A stretch of 64,000 nucleotides of DNA from Zygnema cylindricum (GCA_037447655.1 JBBHKE010002830.1:169713-233712); one strand, 5' to 3'. Positions 1-11,800 are shown, numbered from the stretch's first letter. The notes: generated by a model from the letters alone, not told the origin. A program made the numbers and translations.

Positions 1-1533
1 CAACAATAAAGTACAAACAAAACAAAATCACAATAAATACTAATAAGACCGCGGTGTAAAGAGGAAAGTTTTTCCACTTGTTTTCACATTTATTTTTTCT
101 TTTGAGTAACGGGGCAAAAGAATGGAGAGGAAACCTTTATTAGTTTTCTAAGTTACCTAGTGTACAATGAACTAGATGATGTGTAATAACGCTATTTAAG
201 TACGTGGACCATAATCTGCCACGTCTCAGGTACTAAATTAGAATCAATAACGCTAATTGTTTTTTGACGCTATTTAATCCTTGACTCTAATAGCGATTGG
301 CGGTGTAGTAGATCAAGTAACATGTGATCCATTGAATCTTTTGATTATTTCCAAAGGAGAGGTAAGAAAACGGGGCAATGAGTTTTCTTTTTTATTTACA
401 CTTTTGTTCACCTTTTTGAAAGGAGAAATGTGGCGCCAGAATAATCATAAATAACACTAAAACAAAACAAACATGAAATAACAACAAATAGTAGTAGATT
501 AAGTAAACGTGATCGATCAAATCTTTCGATTAATTCCAAAGAAGAGGCAAGAGAATGGCGTTTATGTTTTTATCCATCGATTTATTCCCCTTTTTGAAAA
601 CAAAAATCGACGAAAATGATTAATTCCAAGGGAGTAGTAAGAAAACAGGACAATGTGGTTTTCTTTAGTTATACTTTTTGTTTCCCTTTTTGAAAGGAGA
701 TAAGCCGCCAAGTTAATCATAAAAAAACATCGAGTAACATGAAGTAACACATAAATAGTAGTAGATTAAGTAACATGTGGTCCATTGAAGCCATCAGATA
801 TTTCAATTTATTTCAAAGGAGAGGCAAGAAAACGAAGCTTTGTTTTTTTCCGTCGTTTTGTTTTTCTTTTCCAAAAGAGAAAAACGACGCCGATTTGGTC
901 TTTTTAAGTAAAATGGTGAGAAATAATGATTAAAATATGCAATAAGTACTCTTCCTCCATGGACAAGATGTGGTTCATCGAGATATAAAACCGTCAAGTC
1001 TTTTGGTTAATTCCAAAGGAGAGGTAAGGAATTGGGGTTGGAGAAATTGGGCTTGTGTTTTTATTTATAAATTTGTTCCCCTTTTTGAATGGAAAAAAAT
1101 GACGCCAAAATAATAATAAATAACACTAAATCACATGAAATAACGCAAAAATATTAGTAGATTAAGTAACATGTGGTCCATTGAAACCAATCAAATCTTT
1201 TGGTTATCCAAAGGCGAGGTAAGAAAATGGGACTTATGTTTTTATGTATAATTTTCTTCCCCTTTTTGAACGAAAAAGGAAATCTCTTTTCAATTAAAAT
1301 ATTCAACAATAATGAAAAACACGAAAGAGCACAAAATAACACAAGAGTAATACTAGATTTAGTAAAATGTGGTTTATCGAGAGATAAAACTTCGAGTTTC
1401 ATTTCCGATTGATTTTAAAAGGAGAGGTAAGAAAATTGGGTTCATGTTTTGATTTTTAATTTGATTCCCCTTTTTAATCGAAAAAATACATTTATTTTGG
1501 TGTGTTTTTTTTGGGTACACGAGAGAGCAGAAG
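1..1533 (+). repeat. Degenerate tandem array of a kinase exon-end/5' splice-site unit
   Basis: About seven diverged copies of a roughly 130-200 bp unit lie head to tail. Each has a motif like CCAAAGGAGAGGTAAGAAAA (ends near 370, 553, 640, 833, 1030, 1226 and 1435), then a stretch ending in TTCCCCTTTTTGAA, then AT-rich sequence with AATAACAC, and most restart at TAGTAGATTAAGTAAC. In the copy at 946-1023 the frame reads VVHRDIKPSSLLVNSKGE and stops exactly at a GTAAGG donor. That is the catalytic loop of a MAPKK, and VKIADFG follows at the next exon (1666). The other copies carry the same segment in decayed form; 1363-1426 still gives VVYREIK. The unit is therefore the 3' end of a kinase exon plus its donor and early intron. 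A partial TA-target MITE interrupts the left end, to about 305. Confidence 0.72.
180..305. mobile_element. Partial TA-target MITE (ACGTGG/CCACGT core family)
   Basis: The segment carries the family core (ACGTGGACCATAATCTGCCA, then CGTCTC) near 203-230 and the right terminus GATTGGCGGTG followed by TA at 306-307. The left terminus is not recognisable. It matches the core and right end of the complete copies at 16233-16433 and 28553-28751. It lies inside the kinase junction array. Confidence 0.5.
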
Positions 1534-1665
1534 ATTGAAAGGATTTCAAAAATGAAATCTCCCCTCCCTCCCCTCTCCCTCCCTCTCCCTCCCCTCCCCC
1601 TCTCCCTCCCCCCCCCCTCTCCCTCCCCTCCCCCTCTCCCTCCCTCTCCCTCCACCCCCCCCCAG

Positions 1666-2142
1666 GTAAAAATCGCCGATTTTGGCGTCTCCACTATGCT
1701 TGCCAACACTCTCGCCCAATGCTCCTCTTACGTCGGTACTTCGGCTTATCTCTCCCCCGAGAGAATCGATCCTTCGTCTTCTAGTGACGGTCAGTACAAC
1801 GGGTACGCCTCGGACGTTTGGAGCATGGGACTGACTCTTTTGGAATTATCGATGGGACGATTTCCGTACCTCGCTCCGGGACAAAACGCGGATTGGATGT
1901 CGTTGTTTTCTGCGATCGTTTACGAGAAACCGCCGAAAACACCGCCCGGGAGTTCGGAGGAGTTTGAAAATTTTATTGAATTGTGTCTGAGGAAGGATCC
2001 GCGATCTCGGCCGTCGATCGCAAAGTTGATCGAGCATCCGTTTGCGGCGATGTACCAGGAGGAGAGGTGGAGGGATTTGAGAGGGTTGGTGATGCGGCGG
2101 CGTCAGGATCAAAAGATCGATCATCAGATCTCTGAATGTTAG
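1666..2142 (+). CDS. MAPKK-like protein kinase, C-terminal exon (partial gene)
   Basis: This is the last coding exon of a plant-type MAP kinase kinase, a dual-specificity kinase that phosphorylates MAP kinases in the cytosol. It follows a CT-rich tract of about 100 bp ending CCCCAG, opens with VKIADFGVS (Mg-binding DFG), and gives 158 residues to TAG at 2140. The activation segment TLAQCSSYVGT fits the plant MAPKK S/T-x5-S/T pattern. It is followed by SPERI (an APE variant), DVWSMGLTLLELSMGRFPY (helix F) and DPRSRPS before the C-terminal HPF helix. The spacing and the plant-style loop resemble plant group C/D MKKs. The ATP-binding N-lobe is absent: it lies left of the window or has been lost. 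The catalytic-loop exon appears only as array copies at 1-1430, and the best of these has Ser where the Mg-binding Asn should be. The gene may thus be intact with its upstream exons outside the window, or a pseudogene. Confidence 0.8.
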   Translation, partial: VKIADFGVSTMLANTLAQCSSYVGTSAYLSPERIDPSSSSDGQYNGYASDVWSMGLTLLELSMGRFPYLAPGQNADWMSLFSAIVYEKPPKTPPGSSEEFENFIELCLRKDPRSRPSIAKLIEHPFAAMYQEERWRDLRGLVMRRRQDQKIDHQISEC

Positions 2143-4500
2143 ATCAAAGAACTAGGTGGAGCAGGAATGAGAGAAGGGAGGATTTTTTTTTTTTCAAGTG
2201 GATAAATTTACAGAAATATTGCTATCTTGATTTTTTTTCTCTTCTGTTTTCTTCAGGTGACAAAGATGTGGGACGAGAAGGAGAATGGGAAGGAGAAGGA
2301 GAAGGAGAGAGGGAGGAGGGAGGGAGAGAGAGAGGAGAAGAGAGGAGGTTGTTCTTCTATGGTAAAAAAAATCATGCAAAGAGGAGGAAGGAGGAGGCGG
2401 AGGCAGTCCCACTTTTTTTCCTATAAGATAAGTGAAAGGCTGTTTTGTAATCCTTATGGTTTTTCGTTCGTTTTCTTTTGGGGTTTTCTGTCATTTTTTT
2501 TTCCTTCACGATATTATTTTATTACTTTGTAGAAATGTTGATCCGTGGAGGTGAGAATCGGGAGAATTGTTTGGTTTATTACTTTTTGGGACTGCAAATG
2601 TTACACTTTTTTTCCCCCCGGTTTTCCAATTTTCCGTGTTTCATTTGGGATGAAATCGAGCAAAATCGGTAGAGCAACTTTTGTTTTTTTCATTTCCTTT
2701 TTTTTCCCTCCTTTTTTTTTCCTTTTTTTTTTTGTCTTTTTTCGAGGGGCAGCAAATTGTGTGTGAAAAGATAGTAAGAGAGGTGCAACTAGAAGACAAA
2801 AAATTTGCGTTCCGTCTTTTTGTGCCGACATTATAGGCGGCGGGTGTTTTCTGAGATAGAAAGTTTAGTCTCCTACTTTTACGGTTCGATAAAAGTTTAG
2901 GAAATAAAGTAAAAAATAAAATCTTTGTGCATATTGTGTTTAGTTTAAGGAAAGTATTCTTTTTCCTTCGTTCATTCCGCCATCCCTCCCTCTCTCCCTC
3001 CCTCCCTCCCTTTTTTTCCTTCCTTTCTTCCTCGTTCTTTCTCATTTTTTTTATTTTTTTTGCTAAACATCTGAATATCTGGAAAAAATGTGTATGTGTA
3101 TTTGAAGAAACAAGTGTTGGGTTTTTGGGAATTTTTTGTGTGTTTTGTCTTTTTCTTATTTTTTTTTCTAGTTTTTACTGAGCCGAACTATGTCTTCACA
3201 TTTTTTTTTTGTCGTTTTCTTTTGTATTTCACTTTACCGCTGTACTTTTGGTTTCCTTCACGTACTTAATAACGTTGTATTATCTGCGAAACCTTTTTTT
3301 GGGATCAATACTTTTTTCTTTTTTAAAAAGATTGTAAATGAGTGAAGGACTGGAGTTCAGTTGCACTTATGGATCTGTAAATTATATTTATTTATTTTTT
3401 TTGGATTCTTCTGCCCGTCAATGGAATGTGGATAAACCAAAATAAAGCCGGTTTTGCTGTACTTGCTTTTTTTTGTTTTGGTTTGAATGTAAATAAAAAA
3501 AGATTAATCCCTTTAGACAATCACATGAACCAGACTTTAGTGTAAATTTTTCTGAAAGTGAAAACTGCAATTTATGCTTAAGCTTTTCCATAAAAAGTGA
3601 AATAGATGAAATAATATGACTTTCATTAGGAAACAACACTATTTTGTAAGTTTTTGTTCAGAAAAAGTCGCAACCAAATTGGTGTTATTAACTAATCAGT
3701 GTAACAATGGGTGGTGTAGTGACGATGACATGTGATATTCTTGAAGAAACTTTCGCAATATATAACAAATGTGATACAATGTATTGAGGAGGATTTACAC
3801 TAAATTGTTGATAACTCGACACTTGGCACACAGGACATTTAAAGTGGGGAAGGAAGGGTGCAAGAGATTTAGTTTATCTTAGTTTGTCATTATCATTGAA
3901 TATTTGAAAGTTTAAAACGGAGATATTTGCATGACATGACAAGTGATAAGTATTGTCCGTTTGCACTTTTCGTACAAAACGTACACGTAGAATGACAATG
4001 TCATCTTCTTTGACCACCGTGAAACATGTTTAAATAGACTTTGCCGATTGTTGCGATTGAAAATATTAAAGAAAAAAGTATTAAGGCATGAAATCTGTAG
4101 GAAAAAAAAAAAAAAGGTCTGAGAAACCATTTGAGAGGACCGAACCAAGAATTCCAAGTTTGTAAGGTGCAAATTTACAAGTAGTTGCTGGTTTTAGAAT
4201 GTTTGGACAGTCATCCAAAATGGTGGTATAAAATATTTTATTCCTCGGAAGATTTTGAGTCGAAATCTTTGAACGACTTTTGTGCAAAAAGTACAAATGT
4301 AATGTACAATGTAGTTTGTCGTATCGCTAGAATCCCAATGTTTAATACATTTTGGTCGATGTAGAAAATTCTACAGGCTTGTAAAAACACGAATACATAC
4401 CAAAACAATTGGGGAATGGAGAAAAATAAGAAAGAATTGAATGGGCCAAGACTAAAAGATTAAACAATGTAAAAAACTTAGAGAACGCTAATTAAAACAC
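2143..4500. other. Intergenic low-complexity DNA, no gene seen
   Basis: Downstream of the kinase stop there is a GA-rich tract (2270-2345), T-rich DNA, a CCCT tract at 2985-3012, and AT-rich sequence. The short open frames have no recognisable protein similarity and consist of low-complexity residues. The first few hundred bases are presumably the kinase 3' UTR. A GGTGGTGTAG motif at 3711-3720 resembles a MITE end but has no partner that I could place. Confidence 0.5.
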
Positions 4501-4540
4501 CTACCTACCAAGTTAAATAAGTCCCATATCAAAAGGAAAC

Positions 4541-5437
4541 CTATGGTAGATGACCACCCAGAATCGTAAAAAGGCTGTGTACAACAGCGAAGTCATCGAT
4601 GTGGACCAAACCACTTGATGGGATTTGCTTGTCATCTGCCACCATGCTTCGTTGAAAGAGGGTCGAGGCTTGGGTTCGCTCAAAGGTAAATGATACACAT
4701 TGACTGTAAATAGCAACTAGAAGGCTCGACGAAGGAACACTTGGTCCCCTGGATTCAAAATTATTATGTGCACACTTTCCAAGAAATACGTGGAAAGTCT
4801 GTCTACAAATCCAAAAATCTCCATCGCAAATATGACAAACTGGCCTCGGACATAATCTCGTTCCTTTGAAGCCATTACGCCTTGAGCGTCCATCCTCATA
4901 TGGAATGTTGACAAGAAGACAAACTTCCCATAGTCGGGTCGGTGAGGACCAAATCAATAAGGGTCCTCCCAACACCGTGAAGAAAAACCATGTTAACTTA
5001 ACGGCTCCGAAGACCTCTACACTAAGGACATGTATGGGAAACCTCATGTTTGACGGTGTATCCCACTTCAGACCCGATGTAATTGCACCTCGTCCCAAAT
5101 CATGAGATATACTTCGTTCCCCCATATGATAAGTGGATCCCTTTAAGACATCAATAGGTTGGCTAGAGGCACAAAGCAAGTTCCCTAGAAGCGGTGGGTG
5201 AGGCAAACCCAAAGCGTCGCCGTAGAGCATGTGAACTGTTCGGGTGCCAGTCGGAGTCTCACCGAAATTGGTGTGGCTTGCAGCAACGCACTGAACCCTG
5301 GCCGCGATCAAGAAGGTACGCGAGCACGCGATTGGTTGAGAATACGAACACACGCGATTAGTTGCCATATATGAGCGTAAGCGAGCACGCAATTGGTTGC
5401 GAACACGAATGTATGCGAGTATCCTGAACACGATCAT
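4541..5437 (-). pseudogene. LINE-type reverse-transcriptase C-terminal remnant, minus strand
   Basis: The minus strand holds a 298-codon open frame whose last third (CAHNNFESRG, then FERTQASTLFQRS) lines up with CARRAFERRG and LQRVQASILLRS of the plus-strand element copies at 14499 and 22459. A second frame at 4717-4914 gives KERDYVRGQF and VIFAMEIFGF, matching the preceding block of the same element (DYAH, then MAVEIF). Homology therefore switches frame, which shows a decayed copy and not a host gene. The upstream part of the open frame runs into a minisatellite (5290-5490) and has no recognisable domain. Confidence 0.55.
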
Positions 5438-5490
5438 AAAGCGAGCACGCGATTGGCTGAACAGGAACGTAAGTCAGTACGCGATTGAGA
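5290..5490. repeat. Degenerate minisatellite built on GCGAGCACGCGATTGGTTG
   Basis: At least four imperfect copies of GCGAGCACGCGATTGGTTG (also as ACGCGATTAGTTG and GCGAGCACGCAATTGGTTG) recur about every 35-60 bp with variable spacers containing GAACACGA or GAACGTAAG. Between here and 5870 I see no gene. Confidence 0.6.
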
Positions 5491-5869
5491 AGTTACATGT
5501 GGCCACTGCCGTCTCTACAGTTTCCCCCTGAAAATTAACATGAAGCTGATTTGGCAGTAGGATAGTCTTGTTGAAACAGGCTTTTGAGACAGCATGAGAG
5601 TGGCCCTTAGTATGTGTACACTCTATTAATAGTATGAAATCCAACGAATTCCGTTGTCGTTGCCTGTCGGTTTCGGATTCCACCATGTATTAATGGTGTG
5701 ACGTGGCCAATCAAGCAGCAAGAAGTACAGTACCATTGTCGTTTTGTCTGTACGGCTATTTTTGTATGTAAGGAGACGGTTCGACAGCTTTATTGGCATA
5801 GGAACAGTTAATCCAAAAGTTGACCTAGGAGAGGGAGGAATAAGGACAGCCATACATATGTAGTACTGC

Positions 5870-5964
5870 TGAGAGAGGGAGAGAGGAGGTGAGAGAGAGA
5901 GGGTGAGGGACGAGAGAAAGGGAGCACGAGCGACATTGGAATTGAGTGGGAGCGCGTGCGCGCG

Positions 5965-6009
<45 letters not shown>

Positions 6010-6200
6010 AAGCGCCAGAGAGATAGCAGGAGAGAACGAAAGAGGGAGAGTGAGAGAGACAGAGAACGATAGAGAGAGAAAGGGAGTGAGAGCGAAAGGG
6101 GGTGAGAGAGTGAAAGCGAGAGCAATAGGGAGAGAAGGGGAAAGGGAGAGGGAGAGGGAGAGGGAGAGGGAGAGAAAGAAGGAGAGAAAGAGAGAAGGAG
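5870..6200. repeat. GA-rich tract with pure GA microsatellite, probably 5' leader of the F-box gene
   Basis: Nearly pure purine DNA includes an uninterrupted (GA)n run around 5967-6007 and GGGAGA repeats at 6127-6170. It lies directly upstream of the F-box/kelch start codon at 6211. GA/CT tracts are common in plant core promoters and 5' UTRs, so this may be promoter or leader. The open frames here are artefacts of the repeat. Confidence 0.65.
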
Positions 6201-6210
6201 AGACAAGGAG

Positions 6211-8788
6211 ATGCCTCGAGTTGTGCCTCTATCTCACGACCGCCGCACCTTCTCCCTCTCCACTTACAACCACCAATCCAAATCCAGAACCAAAATTAAA
6301 ATTGAAAGCCCTGCGGAGGAACCCAAATCGAGGAACGACTCCGACCAAAAAAAAAAATCGGACGATTCCGATTCTTTGGACGAAGAATGGGCGCGAGTTT
6401 TCAAACCTCCTCGAAGAACATCTTCTTGTCCTCATCTTTCCAGTTTGATCAAAGGTCAAATGACCAATCGGAAGCCGTTGGAGGAAATTTCTCGTGACGT
6501 CGCGTCGGGGAGTAAAGACGAGAATGCGGGAATTTTAATTCCCGGACTTACAAATGATTTAGCGATGGTTTGTCTCGCAAAGGTTCCATATGGGGTACTT
6601 GGACCGGCGAGAGGAGTTTCTACCATGTGGAGGAGAGTTTTGGCGAGCGAGGAATTTCACAAAATGAGAGAGGGAGAAGGAACAACTGGAGAAGTGTTTT
6701 GTGTGTGTTTGGGAGTTCAGAATATTAAGGGAAGGAGAGGAGTGGTCTTTGAGGTGAGTTTTTTTTTGGATCTGGTGGTTTTTTTCCTTTGTTTTTTTGT
6801 TTTTTTGTTGTTGTTGTTTCTAGTTTTTTTACTTTTGAATTGCTTTTTTTTTCCAACTGGAGGAGTGTTTTGTGTGTGTTTGGGAGTTAAGGATATGAAG
6901 GGGGGAAGGAGAGAAGTTGAATTTGAGGTGAGGTTTTTTTTTCCATTTTTTGCTTCTCTTTTTGTTTGTTTGTCTGATTTAAAGTTATTATTCTTCAAGT
7001 TTTTATTGTTGCCGGCTTGTTTCTGGGAGATGGTTTCCGGGAGTTTTTGGGAGTTCAGTTATGTGTTAGCTTGTTTTCCTGTCTGGTTTTGTTTTTTGTG
7101 TTTTGTTTTTCTGGTTTTTTTGGTGTTCTTTATTCGTTTTGAATTGTGTTTGGTTGGATTTTGATTAATGTGGTTGATGTACCTTTCTTTTTTCTCTGTT
7201 TGGGTTTTCTTCCCAGATATATATTTATACACATATACATGTTTATATATGCATACATATATACATATACATGCATATATACATACATATACATACATAC
7301 TAAACACAAAAAGTAGAATTCGTACAGAATGTACACAAACTGACGGCAAAATATGTCGACTAACTTTGACTTCTGAAAACCGATCTCACGACCGGCTAAA
7401 GTAAACAAACAGCTGCAACTGAGACACAGTATAAGAGTATCCAGTTGACCCCGTTAATTTTAGAAATCGGGAACATAGAAATAAAATATTTTGAGAGTAA
7501 AATGGAACATTGGAATTTAGGAACTAAGGAGTCCGCTGCAAGCCCTTTGATACGGGTCTCTAAAGCGTTAATGAGAGTTTAACTGCAGCATAGAAATGAA
7601 AGAGTCTAATGCATACATGCTCTACTCTGAATCGTTAACGAAAGTCTAACTGGGACATAGAAACGACACTCTGGACCGTTTATGATCTTCCAGTTCCTAG
7701 GCTTCAGTTGTACTTTCAGTACTGGGTGAAAAGAACCCTGGACATTTTTGTTTCTATGTGCCAGTACTGCTGGTCACTTAATTTCACCTGAAAAGATCCG
7801 GACAGTTTCAAGGTAAAATGTTAGCCGGCCGTGAGATAAACAGGTCGAATTTCACAAGTCAAAAGTAGTCATCATTTTTTGCCATCAGCTCGTATTGTTT
7901 TTGTACGACTTTTGTTCACATTTGTACTTCCTCGCACAAATTGTGCTTGCGGAAAATGTTTTTTTATATGTTTATAGGACAAATTTGCAAATTTTCAAAG
8001 ATTTGTCTGAAGTGCGGCAATGGGAGGTGTACTTGTGAATTATACCACCCATATATGTGGTATTTTTCACAAGTACACCTCACCTTAATTAATGTGGGTT
8101 GACAGGATGTTACGTTTTTTTCAGCTATACAAAAAATTAGAGTGGGCAATAATCTGAAAGTAGATGGGTTGTGGTTGTGGTTGTTGTCCTCAGAAGTCCC
8201 TTCTCCCCCACCTTCTCCCTCCCCCTTCCTTTTTGGTTTACATTAGTTTGTATGTACTGTAATTTTTTCACATCTATGTTTTTCCATATTTTTTTATCTT
8301 CTCATGTGTTTCTCATATTTTGTCAACACTAATTATGGTAAGGAATGTAATTTGGTGTTTTTTTTTCCGTTCTTGTCATTTTCGTTCCTTTCTTCCCATT
8401 TCGTTTCGTCCATCAATACTTTGACAGAAATGAATTATCATTTTTGTTGTTGTTATTGTCATTGCCTTTTTTTATCGTTATTACTTTTATTTGTTATTAT
8501 TTTTATTAATATCGTTTGTTTAACTAATGTTTGGAGGTGGGTTAAATGGGGCATAGGCACTCGATTTCCGGTCCCATACATGGTTTCAATTGCCTCCTCT
8601 TTATCTTTCTTTCTTTTCGATTTGGAAACCAGGAGGACGTTTCGATAACTTTAGTGGATATGAGGTATGCTTATCTTTTTTCTGCATTTCCTTCTGTTTT
8701 TTTGCTTTATAATCCTTTTATATTTTATGTATATGTATTTGTGTATATAATATAATTATATATACGTATATGTATGTATATATATGTT

Positions 8789-8863
<75 letters not shown>

Positions 8864-11800
8864 TTATATTTATATGTATATATATGTATATCTGTTTGGT
8901 GTATTCGTTTGGTATGTATTTATGTTTCTGTTTGGTTCACATGGAAAACTCTAAAGCTTGTGAAACTCAAAAAAACTTATAAGAAACTTTTTTTAAAAAT
9001 TTGTCCATATCTAGAAGGCCTCAAACCCTGAATTCCTGTAAGATTTTTCTTCTGTTTGTTTAAAACTCTTTTTTAAATTCCTTAGAAATCTTTTCAGTTT
9101 TTAAATCTCAATTCTGAAAGTATTGCAGTTTTACATCGTGGCATCGTGATTTTTTTTTACAAAGCCCAAATTCTTCCGTTTTTCTTTCCTTCGTGTTGTT
9201 TTTTCTTTTAAAGGGTTTTATATGTTTATTACAGCTCATATTTGATTTAAAACATAGTAATATTATTACTTCTTTTCCAGTAGTAAGTATTTGGAAGTTA
9301 ACAAGTGCCTTTTCCCTCTTTTCTCTTCCCTCCCTCCCTCCACCCGTGCCCTTTTAAATAACCCCCGTCTCCTCTCCCTTCCCCTCTTAATTGTACCGTC
9401 CCCTTTTCCCTTCCCTTCTTCCTCTCGTTCTCTCCCTTCCCCCCCTCTCCCTCTCCCTCTGCCCCCATTTTCAACTTCCACCATCCCTCCTTCCTCTCTC
9501 TTTCTCCTCCTCTCTGTTCCCTATGCTCCAAAATCGCACACCTCTCGCCCCTCCTCATGTTTCCTTTTTCCTCTCCTCCCCTCTTTTCTCTATCAAATAC
9601 TCTCTGTTCTCTCCATACACTCTCTCCCCATCCCCTCTCCCTCTCTCCTCCCCCCTTCCCCATTCCCTCTCCTCCCTCCTTCCCCTCTTCCTCTCTGCCC
9701 CATTCATCTCGCTCACCTGTCTTCACTCCCTGTCCTCCCCTATCAAATACTCTCTATTGGGCCCAAACTCAGGCCACCTTCTCCCCCCTACTTTCCCCTC
9801 TCCCTCTCCTTCCCCTTGTTCCCACAAAATAGTGTTCGTTGTCTCCAAGCACACACTCCTCTCCCCTCTCCCCCTCCTCATTCCCACGCACCTTCCCTTT
9901 CCTTCTCCCCTGCTCTTTTCCCTTTTAGATTATGTTCGTTGGCTCTAAACTTACACTCCTCCCCCCCCCCCCCTCCCCCCTTCCCTCTCCCCCCTCCCCC
10001 CTTCCCACTCCTTCCTCCCCTCCTCCTTCCACCTTCCTCTTTCCCTCTCCTCTCCCTCTTCCCTTATCAGATAGTCTCCGTCGGCTCCAAAATCCTCCTC
10101 CTTGGAGGAACCTTCCATGTCGATTCCCTCCGAGATCAGCGGCGGAACCGGGAAAAGACGAAAAATGGAAGTTGCGACGTATGGTGTTTCGATTCCGTAA
10201 TTTTTTCGTGGACCGCTTTGAGTTCCATGCCTCAGTTCCGCTCGAATTTTTCCGTTTCGGCGATCGACGAGAATCGAATTATCGTCGCGGGCAGTTCTTT
10301 CGATTCGAGTGCTTCGATTTTCGATCTTCGAAACAATGTTTGGAGAGAAATCGAATCAATGCCGTATCCCGGAGATATATGTCGAGGAGTTACGGTTAAC
10401 GGATTTTTTTACGCGATTTGGCATAGACATCCGTTTCACGGAGCGAGAAGTGCATATATTTACGATATCGAAAACGGGAATTGGAGTACGATTCCCCATT
10501 TTTTTCCCTCAATGGGAAGTTTGGAGACAAGCCAATCGATGGCGGTTTTAGATGGAGTTATTTATGCGACTCAGGGAGAGAGACAAGCTTCGATAGGAGG
10601 AGAGTTGTCGGTTTTGAGACATAAAGGGGATTTAAACGGGGCCGATGCAAAAAATATGGGGAATTTGATGCCTCACGAGAGGCATTTAAATGCGATGACT
10701 GGAAATGCAACAGGTGGTGAATCGTGGAAACCGATCGCAAGATTGCCGAGGAAGTTAAGGGAGAGGAGAGGGGAGGAGGAGTATAATTTGGAGGGACATT
10801 TTTTGGCTGGGGTGGATGGGAAACTTATCATTGTACAGACAGGTAGAGATTCTGTTCTCCATTTTTGTTTTCATTTCGGTTTATTTTGCTTCTTTGTTTT
10901 TTAGTTATTTGGTTGTTTTTTTTTTGTTTCTTTTTTTTTTTTTTGTCCCTTCTTCTCCTCCTCTTTTCCTTCTCTCTCTCCTTCTCTTTCTATTTTTGTT
11001 CCCCTTCTCGTTTTCTTTTTATTCTTGTTCTTCTCCTTCTCTCTCTTTTTGTTCTTCTCCTTTCCTTCCTTCCTCTATTCACTTCTTTGCCCTCCTCTTA
11101 TTCTTCTCCTCTTAGTCTTTGCTTCTAATTCTTTTCCTCCTCTTGTCTCTTCCGCTTTTACTTCTTCTCTATGTCCTCCTCTGTCCGTACTCCTTCCTTT
11201 CCTCCTTACCCAACTCTTCTTCTTCTTTTCCTGCTTTTCCATCTTCCCCGTCTTTTCTTTCTGCTCTCTTCTCTACTTCTTTTTGATATTTCTCCGTTGT
11301 CCCCTTCTTCTCTTCTCCCCTCCTTGCTCGCTTTCTCTTTTTCTTCCTCACTTCCTCCTCCTCTTCTCCATCTTTTTTCTTTTCTTCCAGTCCTCCTCCT
11401 CCTTTCTCTTCGTCTTTCCCATCTTCTCTTTTTCTTCCTTTCTTCCTCGTGTATTATCTCCCTTCCTTTTCAGTTTACATTTTTGTTTCCTTTGCGTCTG
11501 GAAAATAGAACCTGTTATATCTTCGGAAAGGAAGCGGTTTAAATATGAGAAGATTTTCTTGTAGTCTGGACTCACTTTTTTATAACTGCATTTTTTGTCT
11601 CCCTTTTTTTTTCTTTAAGTGGTGAAAAAAAATCACTGATGATTTTTAACTCAATTGTATTTCTTAAAAAACAAAATCTTTGTAAATCTCTAGAGGAAGA
11701 CCATAAACTTCCTCGGAATACAATACATAAGTTTATTTACTTTCTTTGTCTAGTTTTTAATTCATTAATGCAATGATTTGTTTGATTGTTTTTTGTTTTT

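Noticed and set aside
5808-6206. Serine/leucine-rich minus-strand and Arg/Glu-rich plus-strand frames
   Set aside because: They are translations of GA/CT repeats with no conserved motif.
8770-9031. Tyrosine/isoleucine-rich frames
   Set aside because: They are products of the TA microsatellite.
9291-10904. A 537-codon open frame rich in Pro, Ser and Leu, ending in the kelch exon
   Set aside because: The first 260 codons are stop-free CT-rich intron. The real exon starts after TTATCAG at 10070, where the kelch similarity begins.
10816-11564. Several overlapping Phe/Ser/Leu-rich frames
   Set aside because: They lie inside the pyrimidine-rich F-box intron 2 between matching splice sites.
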